A DNA stretch of 64,000 bases, from NCBI GenBank assembly GCA_947259295.1, contig CAMYMG010000013.1, positions 1-64,000 on the forward strand, written 5' to 3'. Source of the DNA: an uncultured Rhizobiaceae bacterium (GTDB lineage: Bacteria; Pseudomonadota; Alphaproteobacteria; Rhizobiales; Rhizobiaceae). Positions within the stretch are counted from its first letter, which is position 1; each line of letters starts with the position of its first letter. A program made the position numbers and the translations under genes. A model generated the notes under the pieces. That model was not told where the DNA came from, ran no database searches, and was given only the letters and a program-made list of their open reading frames with translations. Positions 39,427-47,921 of this stretch are shown here, one piece after another.

Positions 39427-39646
39427 GCAGATAAGGCCAGCAGTGCCGGCTATCCCCGAATTGCAGCGAAACGCCCGGGCGGCTCGCAACAGGGCGATTG
39501 CCAGTCTGCTCGCAGCCGCATGGCGGTATCTTGCGCAGGTTCGCGACGTCCACCGCAGCCGTCGTGCGCTTCAGGAAATGTCCGAAAGACAATTGGCCGA
39601 TGTTTGTATGACGCGACAGGACGTGGAGCGGGCAGGCTGGTTCTGA
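39416..39646 (+). CDS. DUF1127-domain small protein
   Basis: A 76-residue protein, MHFEQIRPAVPAIPELQR at the start and a C-terminal DUF1127 motif HRSRRALQEMSERQLADVCM then TRQDVERAGWF. Small Arg-rich DUF1127 proteins are abundant in Rhizobiales; some bind RNA or affect phosphate and envelope physiology. GGGAGGT precedes the ATG, inside the end of the GNAT gene, so translation is coupled. Confidence 0.88.
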   Translation: MHFEQIRPAVPAIPELQRNARAARNRAIASLLAAAWRYLAQVRDVHRSRRALQEMSERQLADVCMTRQDVERAGWF

Positions 39647-39744
39647 TGAGGCGGACGTGCCGGTTGTCAGTGCCGGAAAATGTCGCCAACATGGTGGGCG
39701 AACGGCGCTGTCGCCGTCTGTCCCGGCGAGCTGAGGAAATGGAA

Positions 39745-40353
39745 ATGGTGACGCGCGGTTTCAGTGGACGCGGCAACAGGGCCCCGGAGGTGCAGGATCG
39801 GCTGCCGCCCGGCCAGTTCCTCGAAAGCGGTTTTCCTGTGCTGTCGGCCGGGCCTACGCCGCGCATTCGCACGGAAGACTGGACATTCACGCTGAAGGAC
39901 GGCGTGCGGCCGGTGAAAAGCTGGAACTGGGTCGAATTTCACGAACTGCCGCAGACCAAGATGACGCGCGACATCCATTGCGTGACCACATGGTCGAAGT
40001 TCGACACTTTCTGGGAAGGCGTGCTGGTGGACGACATTCTTGCCGATGCGGGTCTCGAGGCGCCGACTGAATACACGCTGGCCCACTCCTATGACGGCTA
40101 CACCACGAATGTACCGACGGCCGACCTGGTCAGCGGCAAGGCGATGGTTGCCACGCGCTATGCGGGTCAGCCCATCACGGCCGACCATGGCGGGCCGGCC
40201 AGGCTGCTGGTGCCGCATCTCTATTTCTGGAAGTCCGCGAAATGGCTCAACGGCCTGCAGTTCACGCAAAAGGAAGAACTGGGTTTCTGGGAACTGCGCG
40301 GCTACCACCGCTATGGCGACCCGTGGCGCGAGCAGCGCTACACCGACGACTGA
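39745..40353 (+). CDS. Sulfite-oxidase-like molybdopterin oxidoreductase (YuiH type)
   Basis: A 202-residue protein with the molybdopterin-domain signatures WVEFHELPQTKMTRDIHCVT (about residues 60-80), where the Cys in DIHCVTTWS is the molybdenum ligand position, and GGPARLLVPHLYFWKSAKW near residue 150. There is no signal peptide, so it is cytoplasmic, unlike MsrP. The ATG at 39745 has GAGGAA upstream at the right distance. A flavin reductase starts three bases after its stop and is probably its electron donor. Confidence 0.87.
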   Translation: MVTRGFSGRGNRAPEVQDRLPPGQFLESGFPVLSAGPTPRIRTEDWTFTLKDGVRPVKSWNWVEFHELPQTKMTRDIHCVTTWSKFDTFWEGVLVDDILADAGLEAPTEYTLAHSYDGYTTNVPTADLVSGKAMVATRYAGQPITADHGGPARLLVPHLYFWKSAKWLNGLQFTQKEELGFWELRGYHRYGDPWREQRYTDD

Positions 40354-40356
40354 CCG

Positions 40357-41079
40357 ATGCGCTGGCGTACTGGCACGATCACCGACATCGTCAAACGATC
40401 ACCGACGGTGTCGAGCTTCTTCTTTTCGACGCCCGAGTTTCTGCCCTTCGTCGCCGGTCAGCACGTGGCGGTGCGCTTGACCGCTCCGGACGGATATCGC
40501 GCCCAGCGCAGCTATTCGATCGCCTCTGCACCCGAGACGACCGATCGCCTCGAACTCGCGATCGAGAGGCTGGACGACGGCGAAGTGTCGCCGTTCTTCC
40601 ACGACGTCGCTGAGGTCGGTGACGAATTCGAACTCAGCGCGCCGCTGGGCGGCTATTTCGTCTGGCGCTTTGCCGATCCTGGGCCCATCCTGATGATCGC
40701 CGGCGGCGCCGGTATCGTGCCCTTCATGTCGATGGCCAGGCACCGCGCGCTGAACGGCTCGGACGTGCCGATGCTCCTGCTGTTCTCCGCGCGGACCCGC
40801 CGCGACCTGCTGTTTCGCGACGAACTGCTGGAACTGAGCGCCAGGAGCAATGGCTTCGAGCTTGTCACGACGCTGACACGGGAGACCGATGCGCCGGCCG
40901 GCGTGCTAACCGGCAGGATCGACGCCGCGACGATCGAACGCGCGCTGTCCACGCTTCCGTCGAAGCCAGCGCGCACCTTCATCTGCGGCTCGAACCCTTT
41001 CGTGGAGAATGCCGCGACACATCTGGTCGATGCCGGGGTCAGCGCCAGCGGGATCAGCACGGAGCGCTACGGGGTCTAG
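40357..41079 (+). CDS. FAD/NAD(P)-binding oxidoreductase, ferredoxin-reductase fold
   Basis: A 240-residue protein with an FAD-binding barrel (RAQRSYSIASAP near residue 48, the FAD motif RxYS) and an NAD(P)-binding lobe (MIAGGAGIVPFMSMARH near 110 and ICGSNPFVE near 208). There is no ferredoxin cluster domain. Its three-base spacing to the sulfite-oxidase-like gene suggests a dedicated reductase partner delivering electrons to or from the molybdenum centre. Confidence 0.9.
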   Translation: MRWRTGTITDIVKRSPTVSSFFFSTPEFLPFVAGQHVAVRLTAPDGYRAQRSYSIASAPETTDRLELAIERLDDGEVSPFFHDVAEVGDEFELSAPLGGYFVWRFADPGPILMIAGGAGIVPFMSMARHRALNGSDVPMLLLFSARTRRDLLFRDELLELSARSNGFELVTTLTRETDAPAGVLTGRIDAATIERALSTLPSKPARTFICGSNPFVENAATHLVDAGVSASGISTERYGV

Positions 41080-41136
41080 CTCTGCAGGTCTGAGGGCCGT
41101 GAGAGTACGCCCCGACGAAATCGGGCCGCTTTGATC

Positions 41137-41625
41137 TCAGGCCGCGATGCTGCGCGGGTCGGCGCAGAAGCCGGAAATGAGGCGGCAGAGATCCGGCTCG
41201 TTGAGCATCCGGGCGGCCTGCTGCGGCGTCACCCATTTGCGCTTGCGCTGCCGGCGCTCCTTCCACTTGTCGGCGACGGCGTCGACCTCGAGAGGATAGA
41301 CGAGCACTTCGCAGGGCACTTCCTCGCCGGAGCCGAGAACCTTGGCGTAGAAATAGCGCCCGGCCTCGCGCCGGGAAACGAAGCCGGACAGACCGGCCTC
41401 CTCGGCGGCTTCGCGGGCCGCCGCCTCACTGAGCTCTTCGGACCCCTCGGGCCAACCCTTTGGCAGTACCCAGCGGCCGGTGTCGCGGCTGGTGATGAGC
41501 AGCACTTCGACGCCGCCGTCTGTCTTTCGCCAGGGCAGCGCCGCGACCTGAAGGCGGCAGGAGGGCTTGCCGAAAAGTCGGCGTACCCGCTCCATCAAAT
41601 GGCTGCCCGTCAGTGCGTTCATCAA
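41137..41625 (-). CDS. Nudix hydrolase (DIPP-like)
   Basis: A 162-residue protein with a complete Nudix box from Gly57 to Leu79 (GWPEGSEELSEAAAREAAEE then AGL). Sequence around LPWRKTDGGVEVLLITSRDTGRWVLPKG resembles diphosphoinositol polyphosphate phosphohydrolase-like bacterial members. It would hydrolyse a nucleoside diphosphate linked to another moiety; the substrate is unknown. The 220 bases up to the gpt stop contain no clear gene. Confidence 0.9.
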   Translation of the reverse strand: MMNALTGSHLMERVRRLFGKPSCRLQVAALPWRKTDGGVEVLLITSRDTGRWVLPKGWPEGSEELSEAAAREAAEEAGLSGFVSRREAGRYFYAKVLGSGEEVPCEVLVYPLEVDAVADKWKERRQRKRKWVTPQQAARMLNEPDLCRLISGFCADPRSIAA

Positions 41626-41845
41626 CGTTTCAGGGAAAGTCCCACCCTCCGATTCGTTTGCCGCCTCACAAATATTACGGCTAATTGTCGGGAATAAAAG
41701 TAAAAAATCGGTCGATCAAGCGCAACGCAGACTGAGGAAACCGCCTGCGCCGGCGATTGAAACATGATTCGGGTGCGTGGTTTGTGACAGCGCGCGGACG
41801 GCGGTAGCTCGGAGGCGGGCGCCTGTCTGTCTTTTATCCCGTCGC

Positions 41846-42346
41846 TCAGCCGGCCTGGTCGTCGGCGATTGGCTTCTGGTAGGTGAAGCCCATGTCCCAC
41901 GGGAAATAGATCCAGGTGTCCTGGCTGACCTCGGTGACGAAGGTGTCGACCAGGGGGCGCCCCTTCGGCTTGGCGTAGACCGTCGCGAAATGCGCTTTCG
42001 GCATCATGGCCCGCACGATCGCCGCGGTCTTGCCGGTATCGGTCAGGTCGTCGATGATGAGGACGTTCTCGCCATCATTCTCGAGCAGTGGCGGGGATAC
42101 TTCCTTCAGCACCTGCAACTGCCCCTGCGACGTGTAGTCGTGATAGGACGCGACGCAGACGGTCTCGATGACGCGGATGCCGAGTTCGCGCGAAATGATG
42201 GCCGCCGGCACAAGGCCGCCGCGCGTGATGCAGACGATGGCTTTCCACTGACCCTTGTTGGCACCGGCAAGGCGCCAGGCGAGGGCACGCGCGTCGCGGT
42301 GGAATTGATCCCAGGATACCGGGAAGGCTTTTTCGGGAAGCGACAT
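41846..42346 (-). CDS. gpt: Xanthine phosphoribosyltransferase
   Basis: A 166-residue type I phosphoribosyltransferase. The PRPP loop is [20 protein letters not shown] (about residues 92-111), and [19 protein letters not shown] near the start and DTWIYFPWD near the end are Gpt features. It salvages xanthine and guanine to XMP and GMP. The ATG at 42346 matches family N termini ([14 protein letters not shown]); the frame runs nine codons further. Confidence 0.92.
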   Translation of the reverse strand: MSLPEKAFPVSWDQFHRDARALAWRLAGANKGQWKAIVCITRGGLVPAAIISRELGIRVIETVCVASYHDYTSQGQLQVLKEVSPPLLENDGENVLIIDDLTDTGKTAAIVRAMMPKAHFATVYAKPKGRPLVDTFVTEVSQDTWIYFPWDMGFTYQKPIADDQAG

Positions 42347-42453
42347 GCGGGCGGCACTCCGGCGGCGCCACAATGGCGCGGAATGCAGCCGGAATTAGCT
42401 GCAAATGCCGCACCTTGGCAAGCCCGCGCTGTCCAGGAGGCGTTTGCCCGATG

Positions 42454-43278
42454 CTAGCGCGACAGGAAGGTGGCGACCGGCATGGCCCTAACCGCCGAGC
42501 GCGTCACGCCGCCGAACAGCAGTTCGCGCAGCCAGGAGTGGCTGTAGGCGCCGAGAACCAAGAGATCCGCGCCGGTGGCCAGCAGCCGCTCGCGCATCAC
42601 ATCGTCGGGAGTTCGGTCGCCGGACTCCTCGGCGTGGACCGAAACCGCCGCTCCATGCCGCGCCAGGGCTGCGGCGATCTCGGTGCCTGGTGGCAGTGCG
42701 CCCGGTACATCCGGCGCATCGATGCACAGGATTTCGGTCGATTCCGCATCGAGAATGAAGGGCAGGGCGTCGAAGGTGGCACGCGCCGACTCGCGGCTGC
42801 CGTTCCACGCTACGATCACGCGGCGAAACGAGCTCAGGCAAGGCGCGTCCTGCGGCATCACCAGCACCGGCCGCCCGGCCTCATAGAGCAGCGTGTCGAT
42901 CTCGGGCGTCGCCACGTCGGACGCCGACTGAGAGGCAAGCACCAGGTCGCAGCACCGCGCGACCGCCATGCCTGCATGCGCGGTGTCACCGGAGAAACTG
43001 TCTATGTTCTGCCACTCGGCCGAAATACCAGAATCGCGCGTTGCCTTGGCAAATATCGCGGCGAGTTCCTTCGACCGCTCCCGATTGGCGTCGGCGGTGG
43101 CCTGGACCAGCTCGGTGTCGGGAAAACCGATCGCCGAGGTGTAGGGCAAGGGCACGACCTCGGCATGCAGTCCGATGAGGTGGGCTCCGAAGCGCTCGGC
43201 CATGGCGCTGGCGCAACTGCTGAGCCGCTCGGCCTCTTCGCTATCCTCGATGATCCCAAGAATGGTCTTGAAAGGCAT
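42454..43278 (-). CDS. Universal stress protein, tandem UspA domains
   Basis: A 274-residue protein with two UspA-like halves. The second carries VIVAWNGSRESARATFDALP and a C-terminal DLLVLGAYSHSWLRELLFGG-type nucleotide-binding motif followed by VTRSAVRAMPVATFLSR. The first half is degenerate. A GGGAG ribosome site precedes ATG 43278; an ATG at 43374 would add an unlikely 32-residue Arg-rich leader. Confidence 0.9.
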   Translation of the reverse strand: MPFKTILGIIEDSEEAERLSSCASAMAERFGAHLIGLHAEVVPLPYTSAIGFPDTELVQATADANRERSKELAAIFAKATRDSGISAEWQNIDSFSGDTAHAGMAVARCCDLVLASQSASDVATPEIDTLLYEAGRPVLVMPQDAPCLSSFRRVIVAWNGSRESARATFDALPFILDAESTEILCIDAPDVPGALPPGTEIAAALARHGAAVSVHAEESGDRTPDDVMRERLLATGADLLVLGAYSHSWLRELLFGGVTRSAVRAMPVATFLSR

Positions 43279-43373
43279 CGCACGTCTCCCGAACGTCTGA
43301 CCACTTCTGCAACCAGCGCACGGAGCCTGCCGCCGGTCAACTACTGTGCGACGGAGGGGATGCGCGGACGGCA

Positions 43374-44111
43374 CTATTTGCTGGTCAGATCCGCCACCAT
43401 CGCCTCGACGGCCGCGCGCGCCGAATCCAGCGCTTCCTGCGAGCGGGCGCGCACGACCAGTTCGGTCCAGAACGACCCGTCGAGATATTTCGGATAGGAG
43501 CCGATGATCGTGTCGGGATGTGCCTTCTGGATCTCGGCGAGCGGCCCACCGATGACGCCTTCGCCGAATGGGCAGGGGATCGTCGCTGACAGCAGCTTGC
43601 TGCCGGTCTCCAGTGTCGGGACGACATTGTCGAGCATTGCCTGGAAGATCGACGGCACCCCGGCCATGACGTGGACGTTGCCGATGCGGAAACCCGGCGC
43701 GATTGAGACCGGATTGTCGATATGGGTGGCGCCGACCGGCATGCGCGCCATGCGTTTGCGCGCGTCGTTGAACTCGATGTTGCGTGTCGCGTAGCTCGCG
43801 GCCAGCAGCGCCATCGCCTTCTCGTCATAGTCGCAGGGGACGCCGAAGGCCTTGGCTACCGAATCGGCGGTGATGTCATCATGGGTCGGCCCGATGCCGC
43901 CGGTGGTGAAGACATAGCGATAGCGTTCGCGCAGCGCATTGACCGCCGCGACGATGTCGTCCTCGTCATCGGAGACGATCCGCACCTCCTTCAGGTCGAT
44001 GCCGATGGCGGTCATGATGTCGGCCAGGTGCCCGATGTTGCGGTCCTTGGTGCGGCCGGAGAGGATTTCGTCGCCGATGACGATCATGGCGGCCGTTACG
44101 ATGTCGGGCAT
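43374..44111 (-). CDS. CinA-like molybdopterin-binding domain protein
   Basis: A 245-residue protein equal to the N-terminal domain of CinA: IVIGDEILSGRTKDRNIGHL near residue 10, FTTGGIGPTHDDITADSVAKAFG near 68, and VHVMAGVPSIFQAMLD near 148. The C-terminal nicotinamide-nucleotide amidase domain of full CinA is absent. Stand-alone domains of this kind are widespread; pyrophosphatase activity on ADP-ribose-like compounds is reported for the CinA family, but the role here is not shown. Confidence 0.9.
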   Translation of the reverse strand: MPDIVTAAMIVIGDEILSGRTKDRNIGHLADIMTAIGIDLKEVRIVSDDEDDIVAAVNALRERYRYVFTTGGIGPTHDDITADSVAKAFGVPCDYDEKAMALLAASYATRNIEFNDARKRMARMPVGATHIDNPVSIAPGFRIGNVHVMAGVPSIFQAMLDNVVPTLETGSKLLSATIPCPFGEGVIGGPLAEIQKAHPDTIIGSYPKYLDGSFWTELVVRARSQEALDSARAAVEAMVADLTSK

Positions 44112-44296
44112 TTCTGCAAGATCCTTGACTGTGTTGCGTTCAGATAGACCTGCACGCGGCCTCCGGCAATGTTAGCCGTTTTGTGAACGAACTGTCGGCA
44201 GATGCCGGGCTTCCATCGAACAGTCAGGCCTCTAGGTTCTCCGGGAGGCATTCGCCGGGACGCAACGTCCAACAATACGAAACAACGGAGAAGACG

Positions 44297-44896
44297 ATGG
44301 CTAAGATACTGGTGCTCTACTATTCGAGCTGGGGCCACATGGAACAGTTGGCGAAGTCTGCCGCCGAAGGAGCCAAGGAAGCCGGCGCCGACGTGACGAT
44401 CAAGCGGGTCAAGGAACTGGTGCCCGAAGATGTCGCCAAGGCCGCCTACTACAAGCTCGACCAGGATGCGCCAATCGCCGACCCGCTGGAACTCGACCAG
44501 TATGACGGCATCATCCTCGGCGTCTCGACGCGCTTTGGCGGCATGGCTGCGCAGATCAAGAACTTCATGGACCAGACGGGCCCGCTCTGGGCCAAGGGTG
44601 CGCTGGTCAACAAGGTCGCGACCGTGATGTCGTCGACTGCGACGCAGCATGGCGGCGCCGAAATGGCCATCGTCGGTGCGCAGGTCCTGCTGCAGCATCA
44701 CGGCATGATCATCGTACCGCTCTCCTATGCCTACGAGGGACAGTCCGGCAACGACGTGGTCCGCGGTGGCTCGCCCTACGGCATGACCACGACGTCGAAT
44801 ACCGACGGCTCGCGTCAGCCTTCTGAGCAGGAACTCGAAGGCGCAAAGTTCCAGGGCAAGCGCATGGCCGAGATCACCGCCAAGCTGCACGGCTGA
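44297..44896 (+). CDS. wrbA: NAD(P)H:quinone oxidoreductase WrbA (type IV)
   Basis: A 199-residue flavodoxin-like enzyme, [20 protein letters not shown] with the FMN phosphate-binding loop, then [24 protein letters not shown] near residue 75 and [20 protein letters not shown] near 155. It reduces quinones by two electrons and limits oxidative stress. GGAGAAGACG precedes ATG 44297; the frame extends upstream to 44183 without support. Confidence 0.95.
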   Translation: MAKILVLYYSSWGHMEQLAKSAAEGAKEAGADVTIKRVKELVPEDVAKAAYYKLDQDAPIADPLELDQYDGIILGVSTRFGGMAAQIKNFMDQTGPLWAKGALVNKVATVMSSTATQHGGAEMAIVGAQVLLQHHGMIIVPLSYAYEGQSGNDVVRGGSPYGMTTTSNTDGSRQPSEQELEGAKFQGKRMAEITAKLHG

Positions 44897-44908
44897 TAGC
44901 CGCGCTGG

Positions 44909-44940
44909 GCGCCGGGCGGCCGCTATCGGCTGCCCGGCGC
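44909..44940. terminator. GC-rich bidirectional stem-loop between wrbA and the b561 gene
   Basis: GCGCCGGGCGGCC (44909-44921) pairs with GGCTGCCCGGCGC (44928-44940) with one G-U pair around GCTATC. It lies between convergent genes. The T-run is missing, so termination strength is uncertain. Confidence 0.5.
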
Positions 44941-44942
44941 GC

Positions 44943-45482
44943 TCATCTGTCCTTGCGCCGGCTTCCTATCGCCATCGATTCGAAGACCCCATCGCGAAAG
45001 ATGAAGCGGTGCGCGAGCGCCGCGCCGAAATGCGCAAGGAAAACTGCGAACAGCGCGAAGGCAAGGGCCGTGTGAAGCGGCCGCAAGAGCGCGTAAAGCT
45101 GGTCGCTGTGGGGCAGGATCGCAGGCAGGTGGAGCGGTCCGTAAAGTACGATCGGATAGCCGGCCGCAGAAAGCATTGCCCAACCGACCAAGGGCAGGGC
45201 GAAGAGCAGCCCGTAGAGGATCCAGTGGGACGCGTGCGCCGCAAAACGCAGATGTCGCGGCATGTGTCGCGGCAGCGGCGGGGACTTCGAAAAGATCCTG
45301 ATGAGGAGCCGAATTGCCACAAGCACCAGAATCAGGATCCCGAGGGGCCGGTGCACGTTGACCAGAGCGTGATAGTTGGACAGCGAAGCGACCATGCTGA
45401 TGCCTATGGCGAGCATGGCAAGAATCATCGCAGCCATCAGCCAATGCAGCAGGCGCCAGAGCAGTGGGAACGTCTCTGGCAT
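44943..45482 (-). CDS. Cytochrome b561-family di-heme membrane protein (CybB type)
   Basis: A 179-residue protein with four membrane helices. Heme-ligand candidates are His13 (LLHWLM), His44 (NVHRPLG), His137 (LLRPLHTAL) and His151 (FLAHFGAALAHRF), at the usual CybB spacing. It moves electrons from the quinone pool or cytoplasm to periplasmic acceptors. It begins two bases after the stop of the catalase-related peroxidase gene, which strongly implies partnership. Confidence 0.92.
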   Translation of the reverse strand: MPETFPLLWRLLHWLMAAMILAMLAIGISMVASLSNYHALVNVHRPLGILILVLVAIRLLIRIFSKSPPLPRHMPRHLRFAAHASHWILYGLLFALPLVGWAMLSAAGYPIVLYGPLHLPAILPHSDQLYALLRPLHTALAFALFAVFLAHFGAALAHRFIFRDGVFESMAIGSRRKDR

Positions 45483-45484
45483 GG

Positions 45485-46585
45485 TCAGGGCCCTTTCGCG
45501 GGTCGTGTGGTCCCAAGCTCAATCTCGCTCGGGTTCTTGTGCTCGCCCGCACGACGGGTGAATGAGACCGAATAAGTGGCCGAACGGGCCGACAGCAACG
45601 GGTCGTCGGATGCCTCGATTCCATCGGGAAGCACGAGCGGATCGAAGTTGATGTCGCGGCAATTTCCGGGGGCCTCCGGTTCGATTGCATTGACGGTCAG
45701 CGTGCCTGTGTCGATCCGGGTGCGCTCGGCAGGCCATGGGATCGTTGCGTCATCGGTGGCGTCTTCGGGTTCGCCGACGGTAAGCACGAGACGCCATTCG
45801 ACCGGGGCCTCCTGCACGCGGGCAATGAGCGTGTCGAACAAATAGTTGGGGTCGTTCGGCGGCGTTGTCTCCGCTTCGAACGGGTCCGCTGCGACCAGGG
45901 ACCACCGGACGGGAGTCGCGACATTCTTGTCGTCGATCGCCAGGAAGGCATTGAGGCCATTGTAGCTGGCATTGGCGAAACCGGACGAGAACGGCCGAGA
46001 CTTGATGATGCCGATGGCCTTGGCCGACGCGGGATTGCCGGCGAAGAATGCGTCGATCCTGGCCTGGTCAGGCTTTCCGGTCGCGGGGTCTGGTAGGGTC
46101 GTGCGAAGCTGCGCTGCAAATGCCTGCGGATCCTGAAAAGGAAATACGGGCAGATCGAGAGTTCCGATACGCCAGTCTTCGCCATTCGGCGTCGAAAAGT
46201 TGACTGCAAGGCTGCGGATGGAGGCAGGCGTATCCGTTGCCATGGGCATTCCACCGGCCAGCGCGAAGCGGCCATACACCGGAAACCTGCCTGGCTGGAA
46301 TATCTGCGCGCGGGACAGGCGCGAGCCGTTGCCGTTGCTGTCGAACCAGCCGGTCATGCACACACCCTTGGCGTGATTGCGCCGGAATCCGGGATGAACA
46401 CCGTTGATATCCTGGAAGGTGTCCACGATGAGCGTCTGGCTCAGGTGCCCGGGCGCCAGGAATCCGCCGGCCCATGCATATCCGGCTACCACGAGGCCCA
46501 GCGCGACTCCGATTCCCGCGAGGGGCCGTAGCTTGCCAGCGAAGCTGTACCGGTTTTTCGGGTGAGACGATTCGTTGTCAGACAT
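45485..46585 (-). CDS. Catalase-related peroxidase (SrpA-like), membrane anchored
   Basis: A 366-residue heme protein of the small catalase-related family. An N-terminal hydrophobic segment (about residues 20-40) acts as signal or anchor. The distal-heme region GVHPGFRRNHAKGVCMTGWF and RFALAGGMPMATDTPASIRS resemble catalase; PNYLFDTLIARVQEAPVEWRLVLTVGE comes from the C-terminal half. These proteins are mostly peroxidases with little catalase activity. Placed directly before a b561 gene, it is probably a periplasmic peroxidase fed by the membrane b-heme protein. Confidence 0.88.
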   Translation of the reverse strand: MSDNESSHPKNRYSFAGKLRPLAGIGVALGLVVAGYAWAGGFLAPGHLSQTLIVDTFQDINGVHPGFRRNHAKGVCMTGWFDSNGNGSRLSRAQIFQPGRFPVYGRFALAGGMPMATDTPASIRSLAVNFSTPNGEDWRIGTLDLPVFPFQDPQAFAAQLRTTLPDPATGKPDQARIDAFFAGNPASAKAIGIIKSRPFSSGFANASYNGLNAFLAIDDKNVATPVRWSLVAADPFEAETTPPNDPNYLFDTLIARVQEAPVEWRLVLTVGEPEDATDDATIPWPAERTRIDTGTLTVNAIEPEAPGNCRDINFDPLVLPDGIEASDDPLLSARSATYSVSFTRRAGEHKNPSEIELGTTRPAKGP

Positions 46586-46784
46586 GCTGGACGGTCCGGA
46601 TCTAACAAGGCTTCGGCCCTCGAGGGCGATCGTGCAAACTTAGACCCGGGCAGGGCCCCTCCATTGCAAGATCGCACGGTCGGCTCGACGCCTGTTCTGT
46701 GCCAACCAGGTCATGCTAGTGGCCTTGCTGGCCCTGCCGGGCGAATTAAGCTGAGCGCCAGTCGGAACAGTTCGGGGAAAGCCT

Positions 46785-47748
46785 TTGCAGATTGTATCGT
46801 GGGTTCTGTCCTTGGCGGTCATCGGCATCGCTGCCGTTGTCGGCTATTTCGTGCTTGCGACGCGGCGCATTGCCGCCGATGCGGAGCGCATGGTGCCGGC
46901 CTCGGGCAAGTTCATCGCTATCGACGGCAATGTCGTCCACTATGTCGAGGCCGGCGAGGGGCCACCGATCCTTTTCGTTCACGGTCTCGGCGGCCAGCTG
47001 CATCATTTTCGTCATACGCTTTTCGACGAACTGGACGGCTACCGGCTCGTGGCTCTCGACCGGCCAGGATCCGGCTACTCGAAGCGCGCCGCCCAAGCGA
47101 GCGGCAGCCTGCCGGAGCAGGCCCGAATCATAGTCGCATTCATCGAGAAACTCGGGCTGAAGAAGCCGCTGCTGGTCGGCCATTCGCTGGGTGGAGCAGT
47201 GGCCCTGACGGTTGCCATCGAGCATCCGGAGGCGATTTCGGGCATCGCACTGCTGGCGCCTCTGACGCATATGGAAGGCGAGGTGCCCCCCGAGTTCAAG
47301 GGCCTCTACATCCGCTCGCCGTTCAAGCGATGGCTGATGGCACATACGCTGGCCGTGCCGGCCGCCCTTAAATATGCGCCACAGACGCTCGACTTCGTGT
47401 TCGGGCCGCAGAAATGGCCCGCCGACTACGTCATCGAGGGCGGCGGCATGGTGGGGTTGAGGCCGAGCCATTTCTACGCCACCGCAACCGATACGGTTGC
47501 GATCGAGCATGACCTTGCCCGAATCGAGGCGCGCTACGGCGGAGATAAGCATGCCGGCCGGCATCCTGTTCGGATCGGCCGATCGGGTGCTCGATCATAC
47601 CAGGCATGGATTGCCCATGCAGGATGCAATCGCCGGGCTGGACCTGGAGATTCTTGAGGGCATCGGCCACATGCCGCAATTCGTGGCGCGCGAACGGGTG
47701 GCCGCCTTCATCGGCCGGGTTGCCGGGCGGGCCTTTGCCGAGCGATAG
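46785..47748 (+). pseudogene. Alpha/beta hydrolase with a single-base frameshift
   Basis: The first frame encodes an N-terminal membrane segment (residues 1-25), the oxyanion motif HGLGGQLHHFRH and the nucleophile elbow VGHSLGGAVAL, then loses similarity after ARIEARYGG (base 47541). The missing C-terminal part (EISMPAGILFGSADRVLD and EGIGHMPQFVARERVAAFI with the catalytic His) continues in another frame to the stop at 47748. Removing one G from GGCGGAG at 47538-47544 restores one continuous protein of about 320 residues. It is either a recent inactivating insertion or a sequencing error. The catalytic Asp and His are lost in the first frame. Confidence 0.8.
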
Positions 47749-47846
47749 ATCATGAGACTGTACCGAGTTGGAAGGGATGCAGACTCGCTTTGCCGGCCTG
47801 TCGCTGGGTCACTTCATCTGTCGGAAATCTGTCTTGGAGAGACGCT

Positions 47847-47921
47847 ATGAACCACCGCTGCGCAGTCGCCGGGATGTGGCGCGAAGCGCAGTGTAATCAA
47901 CATTCAAAGGTCCTCCGATGA
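47847..47921 (+). CDS. Possible 24-residue leader peptide coupled to the porin gene
   Basis: An ATG preceded by TTGGAGAGACGCT opens a 24-codon frame, MNHRCAVAGMWREAQCNQHS then KVLR, whose TGA overlaps the porin ATG (ATGA at 47918-47921). The good ribosome site and the exact overlap suggest translational coupling, but the reading frame could be chance. Confidence 0.35.
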   Translation: MNHRCAVAGMWREAQCNQHSKVLR

